From JAVVHH01 sp964657565 (lineage in GTDB: Bacteria > Pseudomonadota > Alphaproteobacteria > Acetobacterales > Acetobacteraceae), in NCBI GenBank assembly GCA_964657565.1, contig CAZZVQ010000080.1, positions 1 to 23,967 of the forward strand: DNA of 23,967 nucleotides, read 5' to 3'. The notes under the pieces were generated by a model that did not search any database, was not told the origin of the DNA, and saw only the letters and a list, made by a program, of their open reading frames with translations. The position numbers and the translations under genes were made by a program. Position 1 is the stretch's first letter; every line of letters begins with the position of its first letter. Positions 22,740 to 23,967 of the stretch are shown piece by piece.

Positions 22740-23967
22740 CGGACCTGACCCGGCGCGCCACGATCGGCCTCCTCGCCGCAGCCAGCGCCCTCGCGCCGGC
22801 CCGGGCGGCCGAGGACTCGCTGACCATCGCCTACCCGTTCGACATACCCACCTGGGACCCGACCGCCTCGACCTTCACGGGCGCGCAATCCGTCTACAAG
22901 GCCATCTTCGATTCGCCGCTGCACTACTCCCCCGACCTGAAGCTGCAGCCACGGCTGATCGCGGCCTGGACCTTCCAGGACGCGGAGAAACACCGCCTGG
23001 AGATCACGCTCCGCGACGGCGTGCTATTCCACGACGGCACCACCCTCTCGACCGAGGACGTCAAGTTCTCGCTGATCGACCGGCCGGCCAAGGACCCCTC
23101 GATGCTGACCCGCCGCATGTTGCCGGCACTCGACGCGCTCGAGATCGTGTCGCCGACCAAGGCGGTGCTGGTGTTCAAGAACCCCTCCCCCGCCGCGCCG
23201 ATCTACCTGGGCTTCCTCGCCAGCTACTTCGTGCCGAAAGCCTATATCGAGCGCGTCGGCGAGGCCGAGTTCAAGCAGAAGCCGATCGGCGCCGGCCCCT
23301 ACAAATTGGTGCAATACGAGCGCGGCTCGCGCGTCGTGCTGGAAGCCTTCGACCGCTACTGGGGCGGCGCGCCGGCCATCAAGAACGTGACGTTCCAGAT
23401 CATCCCCGACCCGACCGCGCGCACCGCCGCCGTCGAATCCGGCCGCGCCGACATGGCCGTCCAAGTCCCGCTGCGCGAGATGACCCGGCTCGGCAAGATC
23501 CCCGGCCTGGTCGCCGACGCCGCCCCGTTCTCCGAGATCGTCATGCTGATGACCCCGAGCTACCTGCCCGCGATGCAGGACGAGCGGGTCCGCCTGGCCA
23601 TGCAGCTCTCGATCGACAAGGCCGCCATCTCGAAGGCGTTCTACGGCGGCCTGGCCCGGCCCCTGAGCGTCCTGGCCACCCCCGGCACCCCCGGCTACGT
23701 CGAGAACTACGCCTTCCCGTTCGACAGGGCCAAGGCGGCCGACCTGCTGAAACAAGCCGGCTTCAGCCCCGACAAGCCGGTCAGCTTCCCGTTCCTGGCG
23801 ACCAACGGCGCCTTCACGAACGATTTCGACGTCGCCCGCGCGATCGCCGGCATGTGGAAGGCCATCGGCATCCAGGCCGATTTGCAGGAAGTCACGCTCG
23901 CCAAATACCTCGAATACAACCGCTCCGCGACGCTCCCCGGCCCGGCCCTCTACAGCTGGGCCAACCC
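22736..23967 (+). CDS. ABC transporter substrate-binding protein, family 5, 3' end outside window
   Basis: Frame open from ATG 22736 to the window end, giving 410 codons of an expected 500 or so. AAGGAG (22723-22728) lies seven bases ahead. The leader LTRRATIGLLAAASALAPARA is twin-arginine-like, with ARA-AED as the probable cleavage site (about residue 23). Family motifs are PTWDPTAS, LEITLRDGVLFHDGT with STEDVKFSL, IGAGPYKLVQY, DRYWGGAPAIKNVTFQIIPD, and AVESGRADMAVQ. It is a third peptide-class binding protein in this window, distinct in sequence from the two at 6316 and 12858. It is translationally coupled to the EthD-like gene, and dedicated permease genes may follow beyond the window. Confidence 0.92.
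   Translation, partial: MTDLTRRATIGLLAAASALAPARAAEDSLTIAYPFDIPTWDPTASTFTGAQSVYKAIFDSPLHYSPDLKLQPRLIAAWTFQDAEKHRLEITLRDGVLFHDGTTLSTEDVKFSLIDRPAKDPSMLTRRMLPALDALEIVSPTKAVLVFKNPSPAAPIYLGFLASYFVPKAYIERVGEAEFKQKPIGAGPYKLVQYERGSRVVLEAFDRYWGGAPAIKNVTFQIIPDPTARTAAVESGRADMAVQVPLREMTRLGKIPGLVADAAPFSEIVMLMTPSYLPAMQDERVRLAMQLSIDKAAISKAFYGGLARPLSVLATPGTPGYVENYAFPFDRAKAADLLKQAGFSPDKPVSFPFLATNGAFTNDFDVARAIAGMWKAIGIQADLQEVTLAKYLEYNRSATLPGPALYSWAN

Overview
The window is very GC-rich, gene-dense DNA with strong C/G-ending codon bias, Tat-type signal peptides, ATGA-overlapping operons and short dispersed palindromic repeats. This fits an alphaproteobacterium; Acetobacteraceae or another Rhodospirillales family is my best guess from general character only. 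Nothing points to a plasmid, phage or genomic island. One 10-N assembly gap (13961-13970) lies inside a solute-binding-protein gene. No stretch of 300 bases or more lacks a gene.

Left part (1-6254). A 5'-truncated LacI-type regulator converges on a class III aminotransferase of the glutamate-1-semialdehyde aminomutase type, with two hairpins between them. Divergent from the aminotransferase is an exported alpha/beta hydrolase. It is followed by a compact efflux operon: a MarR regulator with a promoter that looks leaderless, an EmrA-like membrane fusion protein and an EmrB-like 14-helix MFS pump.

Central part (6316-15313, plus strand). This is a peptide/nickel/opine-class ABC importer: solute-binding protein, two permeases and two ATPases. 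It continues into a histone-deacetylase-fold amidohydrolase resembling acetylpolyamine amidohydrolase, a second (Tat-type) solute-binding protein and an SDR oxidoreductase. Dispersed hairpin repeats sit after the first binding protein, after the last ATPase and after the second binding protein. The arrangement suggests import of an acylated or acetylated amine or peptide-like compound, then deacylation and oxidation.

Right part (15317-23967). A six-gene minus-strand operon reads, in transcription order: acyl-CoA ligase, thiolase-like protein lacking the thiolase cysteine, minimal DUF35 zinc-ribbon/OB protein, FAD-linked 2-hydroxyacid-type dehydrogenase, NahE/PhdJ-like hydratase-aldolase, and M20 metallopeptidase. 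Genes abut or overlap by 4 or 11 bases. Divergent from it, across an AT-rich control region with direct repeats, are a tandem EthD-like protein and a third family-5 solute-binding protein that runs off the window. The most notable candidate system is this gene set: a likely undescribed catabolic module combining CoA activation, a thiolase-like/DUF35 pair that may do retro-aldol chemistry, and a pyruvate-type aldolase, linked to dedicated uptake.
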